The notes under the pieces: generated by a model
Databases searched by the model: none
What the model was told of the DNA's origin: nothing
The model's input: only the letters and a program-made list of their open reading frames with translations
Shown here: positions 25,899-33,971 of the stretch, one piece after another
Numbering within the stretch: the first letter of the stretch is position 1
How the letters are laid out: the number at the start of each line of letters is the position of its first letter
Assembly: GCA_041752735.1 (NCBI GenBank)
Contig: JBGSVW010000024.1
Span: forward strand, 1 to 64,000
From: UBA1422 sp041752735
GTDB taxonomy: Bacteria; Bacillota; Clostridia; Peptostreptococcales; Anaerovoracaceae
DNA length: 64,000 bases
Reading direction: 5' to 3'
Position numbers and translations under genes: made by a program

Positions 25899-26270
25899 TT
25901 ACTCCACCTCCCTGATTTTTTTCATGGCTGCGGCTTTCACCGACGGATCGTCCAGTGCGCCCATTGTATAGCCGGCAAATCCATAGAGCTTGCGCTCTCC
26001 TTTGAACTCAACCAGTTGAATTTCTTTATCTTCTCCGGGTTCAAACCGCACTGCATTGCCTGACGGAATATCAAGACGCATTCCATAAGCTTTTTCCCGG
26101 TCGAATTTTAATGCGCTGTTGCATTCAAAAAAATGGTAGTGGGAGCAAACCTGTATGGTTCGGTCTCCGGTATTTCTAACCATCAAGCGGACCGCTGGTG
26201 CACCGCTGTTGATTTCTACCTCTTCCTCCCGGAAGATGATTTCTCCAATTTTATATTTCAACGATTTCAC
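25899..26270 (-). CDS. ureB: Urease beta subunit
   Basis: 123 residues, the all-beta UreB subunit: RLMVRNTGDRTIQVCSHYHFFE, KAYGMRLDIPSGNAVRFEPG and GFAGYTMGAL. It supports the alpha subunit and the active-site flap. The unfused gamma-beta-alpha arrangement is typical of bacterial ureases other than Helicobacter. Six bases separate it from ureA. Confidence 0.96.
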   Translation of the reverse strand: MKSLKYKIGEIIFREEEVEINSGAPAVRLMVRNTGDRTIQVCSHYHFFECNSALKFDREKAYGMRLDIPSGNAVRFEPGEDKEIQLVEFKGERKLYGFAGYTMGALDDPSVKAAAMKKIREVE

Positions 26271-26276
26271 CTCCGG

Positions 26277-26636
26277 TTATCCTTGCATGGATATTAATTG
26301 GTCAAACGGAACGCCTTCACACCGTTTTTCCAGACGAATGGGGTCCTGAATACTGATCAGTTTATTGCCGTCAGGAAACAATGCTTCCAGCTGGATTCCG
26401 GTTAGCAGTTCAATGGTGCCATCCATAACATCTTCTTCTGTGATGATTTGGGTTCCCAGGTGCACCAGATCGGTGAGGGATGACTTTCCCTCTCTGGCGC
26501 GCTCAAGAATTTCATCGCAAATAATAGCATTGGCCTCAATGTAATTCAGTTTCACGCCACGTCGCCATCGCCTTCTTGATATTTCGGCTATGGTGAAAAT
26601 CGTCAGCCGTTCATGCTCTTTTTGTGTCAGTTTCAT
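26277..26636 (-). CDS. ureA: Urease gamma subunit
   Basis: 119 residues beginning MKLTQKEHERLTIFTIAEIS with the family motifs KLNYIEANAIICDEILE and ALFPDGNKLISIQDPI. About 19 residues longer than the usual 100 because of a C-terminal tail (RLEKRCEGVPFDQLISMQG). Preceded by AGGAGGTC. It follows a small Cys-rich protein gene by 31 bases. Confidence 0.96.
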   Translation of the reverse strand: MKLTQKEHERLTIFTIAEISRRRWRRGVKLNYIEANAIICDEILERAREGKSSLTDLVHLGTQIITEEDVMDGTIELLTGIQLEALFPDGNKLISIQDPIRLEKRCEGVPFDQLISMQG

Positions 26637-26667
26637 TTCGACCTCCTGTTGATTTTCCGCCTAGACG

Positions 26668-26877
26668 TTATTTTTCTTTTACGATATTTGCAAAGCTTTC
26701 AAAGGACCAGTCCGTAATGGTATCAATATCCCCGCCTGCTTCCTTGAAAAAACACTTGGGAATTTCTTTACACTTGAGGCTGTCTTCTACACAAAGTGTA
26801 CATCCCTTGTCGTGGTTCATCGGGTTGAACTCACAGGTGCTGTCGGTACAGGGGCAAAAAGGTGCGCTGCTACTCAT
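26668..26877 (-). CDS. Small Cys-rich protein, DUF6485-like
   Basis: 69 residues with eight cysteines in pairs: CPCTDSTCEFN, GCTLCVED, LKCKEIPKCFF. This pattern resembles DUF6485, a small protein of unknown function in anaerobes, probably binding zinc or an iron-sulfur cluster. Preceded by GGAGGAACAACA. Its start overlaps the amidohydrolase stop by 4 bases and it is followed by ureA, so it belongs to the urease transcription unit. Confidence 0.7.
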   Translation of the reverse strand: MSSSAPFCPCTDSTCEFNPMNHDKGCTLCVEDSLKCKEIPKCFFKEAGGDIDTITDWSFESFANIVKEK

Positions 26878-28508
26878 TGTTGTTCCTCCTTTGTTTTATC
26901 ATATACAATCCGGCCGTCCATAACGGTCAGTACAACCTTAGTCTTTAAGATATCCCAGGGTTCTATATTGAATAGGTTTCGGTCCATAACCACCAAATCC
27001 GCCAGCTTTCCGGCTTCCAATGTGCCCATTTCTGATTCCCGGCTCACCGCATACGCAGATCCCCAGGTATAATAGCGAAGAACCTCTTCAACCGTAAGTT
27101 TTTCAGTTGGGTTCCAGCCACCTTCCGGCTTGCCATCATTATGAAGCCGTGTGACCCCTCTGAAGATTTCCAGGAAAGGATCGTTGTCCACCACAGGGCA
27201 ATCACTGCCTATGGCTAGAGTACCGGCGGCGTTTAACAGCTTTCGGAATGGCCAGGTTTCAGCCGCTTTTTCTTCTCCCAGAGCAGTCCGGTATGGGTTT
27301 TCATCAAAAGTCTGAGTCATGGCAATATGCTCCGGTTGAACTGATGGGATGACCCCTAGCGTACCAAACCGTGGAAGATCCTCTTCCGAGACCAACTCAC
27401 AGTGTTCAATGGCATGGCGGCACTGATTTTTTCCGTATTTAGCGATGGCTTCTTCATAAAAATCTAGAGCAAGCCTTGCGGAACGATCACCGCAGGAGTG
27501 CAAGCGTACCGAGAATCCTCTTCGATGGGCCTCCGGTACAGCGTTGCGAATGGCATCCACATCCGTAAGTGCATATCCTGTGGAATCCGGCGCGTCAGCG
27601 TATGGCTCCAGCATTAGAGCGGTATGGGTTGTGGAAACGCCATCCAGAAATTGCTTCATTAGATTAATCTTTAATTTCTCGCTGGTGTACTTCTTTCGCC
27701 ATTCTTCTGCTTCCTCCATATCCCCGATTAGGTTGGGTGCCAAATGGACACGAACGGTCATTTTGCCTTGTTCCTCCATTTTGTGGTAAGTGGCTGCGCT
27801 TCCCATGTTTCCATGGAAGTACGGCATCATATCATTGGCGGCTGTAATCCCATAACGGTTCGCAGCCTTCATATAGACCTCAATAACTCTCATCTCCTGT
27901 TCCGGAGAAAAATCAAAGGCCAATTTGCCCACCAAACCGACTGCTGATTCATAGAGGAATCCTGTGGCTTCTCCGTTTTCGTCACGGGCGATTTCCCCGC
28001 CGAAGGGATCGGGCGTGTTTCGGTCAATCCCAGCAATTTCAAGTGCCTTGGTGTTGACCCAAGCGCCATGTGCTTCCGCATTAATCAATATGACAGGACG
28101 GTCAGGAAATTCCCTGTCCAACGAATGACGAGTTGGCAATACTCTATTGTCCCAAAAAACATGATACCAACCAAAGCCATAAATCCAAGGATCTTGTTCA
28201 GTCAGGGTTTCTTGGTGTGCCTTTAGCATCTGGACAGTTTCCTCCTCGGAACGTGCGTCCATCAGGTTGGCATAGATTTTATACATGCCAGCCATGATAA
28301 TATGGGTATGGCTATCATGGAATCCGGCCATTAACATTCCATCGCCGAAATCTCTAACTTCCGTCTCTTCGCCAATCCATGAATCCATCTCGCTGACATT
28401 TCCCACCGCAAGGATTTTCCCTTGGCCTACAGCAACAAATCCAGAAATTAATTCCGGATGAATACTGTCATAGATATAATTGCTCTTAATGACTAAATCT
28501 GCTTTCAA
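26874..28508 (-). CDS. Amidohydrolase family protein (YtcJ-like)
   Basis: About 544 residues starting at TTG: GGAGGCCAACC precedes the codon, while the open frame further upstream crosses a strong hairpin. Amidohydrolase-3/YtcJ features: metal-binding HDSHTHIIM, LHSCGD, AIEHCELV and IGSDCPV. These enzymes cleave amide or formamide-type bonds on small molecules. Position between an NhaC-family carrier and a complete urease suggests it may produce urea or ammonia from an imported ureido or amide compound; this is inference. Confidence 0.85.
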   Translation of the reverse strand: MKADLVIKSNYIYDSIHPELISGFVAVGQGKILAVGNVSEMDSWIGEETEVRDFGDGMLMAGFHDSHTHIIMAGMYKIYANLMDARSEEETVQMLKAHQETLTEQDPWIYGFGWYHVFWDNRVLPTRHSLDREFPDRPVILINAEAHGAWVNTKALEIAGIDRNTPDPFGGEIARDENGEATGFLYESAVGLVGKLAFDFSPEQEMRVIEVYMKAANRYGITAANDMMPYFHGNMGSAATYHKMEEQGKMTVRVHLAPNLIGDMEEAEEWRKKYTSEKLKINLMKQFLDGVSTTHTALMLEPYADAPDSTGYALTDVDAIRNAVPEAHRRGFSVRLHSCGDRSARLALDFYEEAIAKYGKNQCRHAIEHCELVSEEDLPRFGTLGVIPSVQPEHIAMTQTFDENPYRTALGEEKAAETWPFRKLLNAAGTLAIGSDCPVVDNDPFLEIFRGVTRLHNDGKPEGGWNPTEKLTVEEVLRYYTWGSAYAVSRESEMGTLEAGKLADLVVMDRNLFNIEPWDILKTKVVLTVMDGRIVYDKTKEEQQ

Positions 28509-28539
28509 GGTTGGCCTCCATTCTTTTACAATGATGGAA

Positions 28540-28566
28540 GCCCTGTCCGGCTCGACCGGACAGGGC
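28540..28566 (-). other. Perfect 11-bp intercistronic hairpin
   Basis: GCCCTGTCCGG / CCGGACAGGGC with a 5-base loop between the NhaC-type gene and the amidohydrolase gene. No T tract follows on the minus strand, so it is probably an mRNA-processing or stability element separating a highly expressed carrier message from the enzymes. Confidence 0.65.
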
Positions 28567-28588
28567 AACAAATTCTTCAAGCTTTCAA

Positions 28589-29968
28589 TTACATTATAAT
28601 GCCTGCAATCAAGAATGCAATACACCCAAGAACGAATGGGAGTGCAATAATTGGAAGCACCGTTTTAGCATAATCATTATTTCTGATTTGTGTTGATGAG
28701 CTGGTCAAGGTTACTGCATCTCCATAGAAACAGGTATGAGATCCTAAAGAGGCTGCGGAGATGACCGCACCTGCAACCAATAACATGCTGACCCCCATGG
28801 AATCTGCCAACGGCACAATGATGGGGAAGGCGATTGCCGCGACACCCCAGAAACTTCCGGTGGTAAAGGCCAGCAGCCCAACAATAATAAATGTCAACAT
28901 GGGAAGTAGTGCAGGGCTCAATATTGGTTCAACTGATTCAATGACGTAGGGGGTAAGCCCTAATGCATCGTTGGCAGCTTGTAGAATAAATGCTGCCACA
29001 ATGATACCCAGCACTAATATCATCTCTTTGAATCCATTGATTGTCGTTTCAAAGAACTCTGACATTTTCATAATCTTTTGTGGAGCAAATAGGATGGCGC
29101 AAACCAAGATCGCTGCAATAACGCCGTATAGCATATCTTTTGTATATACTACCACGCCAGCAAGAACCAGCATTGGGATGATAAAGTTCATCGCTTTTCC
29201 CTTGACTGGTGTTTCAGTTTCATCTTTTGTGAGATACAGGTCTACTGTGCTGTCAGGCAGACATTGTCCGGCTTGTGCTCGCAATTCTGCTTTCTTCATG
29301 GGTCCCCAAACGGGAATAACCTTCAACATAAATAAGGGGACGATGATGACTGCAATCCAGGCGTATAGAATGAACGGCAGGGTAGCAAAATATGTTTCGG
29401 TTCCCATGCCTTCGGCTGCTGCACCGCTGGATTCCAATTGACCCGCCATAAAAGCCGACCAAGTTGAAAACGGAATTAATACGCAAACAGTTGCGCCGGT
29501 GGAGTTGACGATATAGGCGAGAAATTCTCTGGATACTTTATATTTGTCTGTTGCATTTCTCATGGCCGTTCCAACTGCCAGCGCATTTAAATAATCGTCG
29601 ACGAATACGATAATGCCAAGAATCCAAGTGGTAAACAGTGTTCCTGTTCTCCCTTTGGTAGCTTTCGCTGCAATATCTGAGAATCCCATTGTACCGCCAG
29701 CCTTTTCCAGCAAGGCTACTACGCTACCAAAAAGCCCACATACTAGAATAATCCATACTGTTACGGGATCCATCATTACTGCGTAGATCGCGTTGATAAA
29801 TTCTGAAAACCAACTATCGGTCATAAAATCACCGACTCCGGGTCCCTTGAGAATAATAAAGCCTACCAGTGCTCCCAGTAAAAGTGGTTCCAAAGTTCTT
29901 TTGGAAATCAATGCTGTGACAATGACCACCAGCGCCGGGATGAGGCTCCATGCTCCAAAATGTTCCAT
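28589..29968 (-). CDS. NhaC-family Na+/H+ antiporter-like transporter, copy 1
   Basis: 459-residue membrane protein with about twelve hydrophobic segments. NhaC-family blocks: RTLEPLLLGALVGF, VFVDDYLNALAVG (buried Asp pair) and GSHTCFYGDAVTLTSS. Start at MEHFGAW with AAGGAGGAAAAA. First gene of the sigma-54 driven unit. Because it leads an amide-hydrolysis/urease operon, and a paralogue at 33972 pairs with another amidohydrolase, I suspect cation-coupled uptake of an organic substrate rather than pH homeostasis. Confidence 0.88.
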   Translation of the reverse strand: MEHFGAWSLIPALVVIVTALISKRTLEPLLLGALVGFIILKGPGVGDFMTDSWFSEFINAIYAVMMDPVTVWIILVCGLFGSVVALLEKAGGTMGFSDIAAKATKGRTGTLFTTWILGIIVFVDDYLNALAVGTAMRNATDKYKVSREFLAYIVNSTGATVCVLIPFSTWSAFMAGQLESSGAAAEGMGTETYFATLPFILYAWIAVIIVPLFMLKVIPVWGPMKKAELRAQAGQCLPDSTVDLYLTKDETETPVKGKAMNFIIPMLVLAGVVVYTKDMLYGVIAAILVCAILFAPQKIMKMSEFFETTINGFKEMILVLGIIVAAFILQAANDALGLTPYVIESVEPILSPALLPMLTFIIVGLLAFTTGSFWGVAAIAFPIIVPLADSMGVSMLLVAGAVISAASLGSHTCFYGDAVTLTSSSTQIRNNDYAKTVLPIIALPFVLGCIAFLIAGIIM

Positions 29969-30022
29969 TTTTTCCTCCTTTTTTGCCAATCATGGTTCTA
30001 AATAATTCTACTCAATAAGAAA

Positions 30023-30039
30023 AGCAAAGTTCATGCCAA
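30023..30039 (-). promoter_or_regulatory. Sigma-54 promoter of the transporter/amidohydrolase/urease unit
   Basis: Minus strand TTGGCATGAACTTTGCT, GG and GC spaced by 10 bases. It lies 55 bases upstream of the transporter start and within a dyad AAGCAAAGTT / AACTTTGCTT (30022-30046) that could also act as a terminator for the activator gene. Confidence 0.7.
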
Positions 30040-30085
30040 CTTTGCTTTTGTTGAAATTTCAATGTTTTTTTATAAATGTCGAAAG

Positions 30086-30218
30086 TGTCATATTTAAATA
30101 TGTCAGTATAGAATGACATCCTATCCACATAGGAAAAGGTAATCTCACTTATAATCGTAACTTTCTGAATATTTTGTCAGGTGTCATTTTCCGCTGACAC
30201 CGTCAGTTTTAACTGACA
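30086..30218. promoter_or_regulatory. Cluster of TGTCA/TGACA boxes, probable activator-binding sites
   Basis: TGTCA at 30086, 30101, 30175 and 30182; TGACA at 30114, 30195 and 30214; plus perfect inverted repeats CATATTTAAATATG (30089-30102) and GTCAG-N6-CTGAC (30202-30217). They lie 50-190 bases upstream of the sigma-54 promoter, partly inside the 3' end of the activator gene, as expected for enhancer sites. Confidence 0.6.
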
Positions 30219-31599
30219 TTTCGGATTTCTCAATTCCCAGCCTCTGAATCTTTTGGTATAAAAGGGGTCTTGGGATTTTTAAATAATGAGCTGCTTTGGT
30301 CTTGTTGCCTCCACACATGCGTAGAGTGGCAATAATTAATTTCTTTTCCGACATTCTTTTGGCTTCTTCAATGGGGTTTGGTGAATCAAGTTCAGGATAC
30401 ACCGCATTTTCACCGGTGGAAAATCCCGCGTTAATGTGCTCAAGCATCAGTTTGTTGCCGGACATAAATAACACAGCTCTCTCCAGTACATTTTGAAGTT
30501 CCCTTACATTTCCAGGCCAGTCATAACGGGCAAATTCCTGATAAATCTGCTCATCAATGGAGGTAATGTATTTCCCGGTAGAATGTCCGAAAATCTTAAC
30601 ATAATAGTTGATTAATTCCGGAATATCTTCTTTTCTTTGACGCAATGGTGGAATGACAATGGGAATTACATGAAGTCGATAAAACAAATCGCCTCTGAAT
30701 TTTTTGTGATCCACCATCATTCTCAAGTCTTCGTTGGAGGTGACGATCACCCGAACATCCACGGGGATACTCTCGCTACCTCCAATTCGCTCAATTTCAT
30801 TTTCCTGAAGCACCCGGAGTAGCTTGGGTTGAATCAGTAAAGGCATCTGGTTGATTTCGTCAATAAACAAGGTGCCACCGTCAGCCAACTCAAATTTGCC
30901 TTTTTTCCCTTCTTTGGAGGCCCCTGTAAAGCTGCCCCCTTCATACCCAAACAATTCGGATTCCACCAACGTTTCGGGAATGCTTGAAGCGTTTACTTTT
31001 ACAAATGGATTCTTCTTTCTCCGGGAGAGACTATGGATGGAGTGGGCTACCAACTCTTTTCCGGTTCCGGTTTCGCCAAAAATAACCACCGTGGAGTTGG
31101 ATTCTGCGGCTTTGTGGATTTTCTCTTTTAGCTGCCCAATGATTGCGGAACTGCCTATGATTTGATCTATGGAATATTTGGTGTTTTTTAGTTCGGAAAT
31201 TTCCCGCTTCAAAGTGTTGAGTTCCCCATCCAGGAAACGGGTGTAATTGTCTGCCAGTTCGTAAAGTATTTCCGATCCTTGTACTACGTCATATTCCAGT
31301 AGTCCAATTTGCTTCCCGCTTTCAAAAATTGGCACATGAATGCTGATTCCAATCCCAAAGCAATGATAAAATACAATGGTAGGCTTCTCAATGCCCATGT
31401 TCTCCAGCATCTTGGTCTGGGGGAAAACTTCTGTGATGTGACGGTTCAGTGCCCATACCCTGTCCACATTAATGTAATTTGCACACTGATGGTTCAGATA
31501 GATTACCGTACCGTTCATATCAATGACAATCGCACCAGGCAGATGACTAAGGGTCAGCTCATAATCAAACTTTTTCAATGGCAGCTCCTTCTGTTCCAT
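30184..31599 (-). CDS. PAS-domain sigma-54-dependent transcriptional activator
   Basis: 471 residues: N-terminal PAS-like sensor (about 15-120), AAA+ domain with Walker A GETGTGKE, sigma-54 loop GSFTGA and GGTLFIDEI, and a C-terminal Fis-type helix-turn-helix (NKTKAAHYLKIPRPLLYQKIQRLG). Similar in layout to RocR/BkdR regulators of amino-acid use. Next gene downstream carries a matching promoter, so it probably controls the transporter-amidohydrolase-urease unit. It follows the LuxR-type gene by one base, forming a regulatory pair. Confidence 0.93.
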   Translation of the reverse strand: MEQKELPLKKFDYELTLSHLPGAIVIDMNGTVIYLNHQCANYINVDRVWALNRHITEVFPQTKMLENMGIEKPTIVFYHCFGIGISIHVPIFESGKQIGLLEYDVVQGSEILYELADNYTRFLDGELNTLKREISELKNTKYSIDQIIGSSAIIGQLKEKIHKAAESNSTVVIFGETGTGKELVAHSIHSLSRRKKNPFVKVNASSIPETLVESELFGYEGGSFTGASKEGKKGKFELADGGTLFIDEINQMPLLIQPKLLRVLQENEIERIGGSESIPVDVRVIVTSNEDLRMMVDHKKFRGDLFYRLHVIPIVIPPLRQRKEDIPELINYYVKIFGHSTGKYITSIDEQIYQEFARYDWPGNVRELQNVLERAVLFMSGNKLMLEHINAGFSTGENAVYPELDSPNPIEEAKRMSEKKLIIATLRMCGGNKTKAAHYLKIPRPLLYQKIQRLGIEKSEMSVKTDGVSGK

Positions 31600-31600
31600 G

Positions 31601-32359
31601 TTACCCCTTTTGAATTTGGTTTATTTTCTGATATAGTTCAATCCGACCATTGACTTGAAATTTTTTGTAGATGTTCACCATATGTTTTTTAAAGGTGTTG
31701 GGGCTGATACAAAGCTGACTGCACAAATCTCCTTTTACAGCGGAGCCCAGCATGGCGTATAACACCTCGGTTTCCCGTAAGGTGAGATGGTATTGGTTCA
31801 TCAGCACTTCAAGTTTAAGAGGCTTATCCTGACGTACTCCGACACTTTGACGTCCATGAAAAAGCCGTGCCCCCAGATGCGCTGAAATCAATTCTAGGAG
31901 AAATATTTCATTATGAAGAAAGGGTCCTTCTTCTTGATTGCGAAACAAGGAAATCACCCCAAGAAATACGCCATTATGGCATATCGTCAGCGTGGCTTGG
32001 TAAAGAATTCCGTAAGGACCATAAATGCGCCGATAAAATTCTGTTTGATGGTTGGCCTCATTTTGTATAAAATCCGAATCGTCAAATACTTTAGAATAGG
32101 GGGTGGCATAGGTCCAGGTGGTTCGATCGTAGTCTTGAAATTCAATGTATGTAGCGGTACACTCATCGGAAACCCCCAAGTTGACTGGGTTAGTCAATTT
32201 ATACTGTTCTGTTTTGGATGCCAGATAAAATGAAGCCCCGGTTCCCGGAATTAAAATACTAAGTCCGGACAGCAAACCCATCCTCATACTTTCGAAATCT
32301 TCTGTGGTATGAATTTTTAAGATGATGTCATTCAACAAAACCAAATTGTTTTGGTTCAT
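31601..32359 (-). CDS. LuxR-type regulator with GAF-like sensor
   Basis: 252 residues starting MNQNNLV with GGGGAGG upstream. Residues 1-170 look like a GAF-type ligand domain; residues about 185-245 are a LuxR/FixJ helix-turn-helix (LTLRETEVLYAMLGSAVKGDLCSQLCISPNTFKKHMVNIYKKF). It is co-transcribed with the sigma-54 activator and diverges from the D-aminoacylase-like gene, so it may control the plus-strand operon. Confidence 0.82.
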   Translation of the reverse strand: MNQNNLVLLNDIILKIHTTEDFESMRMGLLSGLSILIPGTGASFYLASKTEQYKLTNPVNLGVSDECTATYIEFQDYDRTTWTYATPYSKVFDDSDFIQNEANHQTEFYRRIYGPYGILYQATLTICHNGVFLGVISLFRNQEEGPFLHNEIFLLELISAHLGARLFHGRQSVGVRQDKPLKLEVLMNQYHLTLRETEVLYAMLGSAVKGDLCSQLCISPNTFKKHMVNIYKKFQVNGRIELYQKINQIQKG

Positions 32360-32505
32360 TTCGCACCTCCCCATATTCTTTTCCTACGGTATACCATATT
32401 TCTTCTCTCTACGCAACACATATATTATCCAAATGGATTACATCGCTACTCCTTAGCATCCCAAAGATAACAATGACGGATAATTTTAAATATTCTGACA
32501 TCTGT

Positions 32506-32511
32506 TATAAT
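32506..32511 (+). promoter_or_regulatory. Probable -10 element of the D-aminoacylase/NhaC operon
   Basis: TATAAT 27 bases upstream of the ATG, with TTGGAGG in between. No good -35 hexamer is 17 bases upstream, which fits an activator-dependent promoter. Confidence 0.4.
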
Positions 32512-32537
32512 GGTAAGGTATTTGGAGGACTAAATGA

Positions 32538-33929
32538 ATGATTTACGACATCGTGATTAAAAATGGCACCATAATTGAACCTCGCTCCGAACAGCAGACC
32601 CGTGGAAATATAGGAATTAAAGATGGCATCATCGCTACAATTTCCAGAGAATACATGGAAGGCAAAGAAGTGATTGATGCCACCGGCAACATCGTTTGCC
32701 CCGGCTTTATCGATATTCACTCGCATTTGAATTCAGACCTATACTCGGTCTGGCTTTCTGTTAGCCAAGGCATAACAACCTGCCTATCAGGAAATTGTGG
32801 CATGTCTCCTTTTATGCCCATTGGCAAGTTTCTCGACTCACTGGAAGACTCTGGCTATCCCATTAATTATGCAACGTTGGTGGGTCACTCCTGGTCACTA
32901 AGGGATCTGGTGGGGATTTCTGATCCAAATGCCACCGCAACACCGGAGCAAGCGTCACAAATGGTGGCCATCGCTGCGCAAGCACTGGAAGAAGGCGCAT
33001 TTGGTGTTTCCCTGGGATTGGAGTATGCCCCCGGTGCGACTGTGGAAGAATATATGCCCTTGGTTGAGTTGGCTGCCAAGTATGACAAACTGGTGCCTAT
33101 TCACATTCGTACGGATGCACTGGATTTCGCAGTCGGGATTCGAGAAGCCATTGCCATGTCAGAACAAACCGGCGCACGAGTTCAAATATCCCATTTAGCA
33201 TACCAGTTAGGTGTTCATCCTGAAGTAACCCAGATGGCTTTGGTCATGATTGAAAATGCCATTAATAAAGGATTACCCATAATGTGTGATTCGGGGATTT
33301 ATGAATCCTTTGCAACCTTTGTCAACTCCGCTGTTTTTGCAGATGGTTGGAATCGCCGATATGCTTGTGAAATCAGCGACTTGATGATTTCCACCGGGAA
33401 GTATGCCGGGCAAAGGGCTACCCCTGAAATCTTAGACTATATTCGTGCCAATGAAGAAGATACGGTAGGAACCGCATTTGTGGGAGTTGTCCCGGATTTG
33501 GCACGTGCAATCAAACCACCCTATGTGATGATGTCCACTGATGCAGGTCTTTCGGACAAACCAGGCAACGGACATCCTCAGGATGTTGGCACGTTCCCCA
33601 GGTTCTTTCAAAAGCTGGTTCGAGAACAAGGCGTACTATCAATGATGGAGGCCGTAAAAAAATCTTCTTATCTGCCGGCAATACAAATGGGGATTTCCCA
33701 GAACAAAGGCTGGTTAGGCAGTGGGGCTGATGCAGACATTGTCGTTTTTAATCCCAAAACCATTCGGGACAATGCCGATTACATTGGAATAGGTCAGCCG
33801 GACGCACGTCCTACCGGCATTGAATTTGTCATCGTCAATGGCGTCATCGTCGTTGCTGAAGAAACTGTGTATCAGAATCGACTGCCAGGGAAAATTCTCC
33901 GACAGCCGAATAAACTCTGGACATTGTAA
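32538..33929 (+). CDS. N-acyl-D-amino-acid deacylase family amidohydrolase
   Basis: 463 residues: N-terminal beta sandwich MIYDIVIKNGTIIEP, metal-binding DIHSHLNSD, the GNCGMSPF motif shared by D-aminoacylases, the histidines of PIHIRTDAL and QISHLAYQLG, and MMSTDAGL with catalytic Asp. Ribosome site GGAGG. The adjacent gene is an NhaC-family carrier 42 bases downstream, mirroring the arrangement on the opposite strand. Likely deacylates N-acylated amino acids or related compounds; the specificity is unknown. Confidence 0.88.
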   Translation: MIYDIVIKNGTIIEPRSEQQTRGNIGIKDGIIATISREYMEGKEVIDATGNIVCPGFIDIHSHLNSDLYSVWLSVSQGITTCLSGNCGMSPFMPIGKFLDSLEDSGYPINYATLVGHSWSLRDLVGISDPNATATPEQASQMVAIAAQALEEGAFGVSLGLEYAPGATVEEYMPLVELAAKYDKLVPIHIRTDALDFAVGIREAIAMSEQTGARVQISHLAYQLGVHPEVTQMALVMIENAINKGLPIMCDSGIYESFATFVNSAVFADGWNRRYACEISDLMISTGKYAGQRATPEILDYIRANEEDTVGTAFVGVVPDLARAIKPPYVMMSTDAGLSDKPGNGHPQDVGTFPRFFQKLVREQGVLSMMEAVKKSSYLPAIQMGISQNKGWLGSGADADIVVFNPKTIRDNADYIGIGQPDARPTGIEFVIVNGVIVVAEETVYQNRLPGKILRQPNKLWTL

Positions 33930-33971
33930 TTATTTATTTTTTAATGCTAATTCTAAAAAAGGAGAACACGT

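Noticed and set aside
30022..30046. Terminator only, after the sigma-54 activator
   Set aside because: The same dyad contains an exactly spaced -24/-12 sequence before the next gene, so it was annotated as a promoter; a dual role remains possible.
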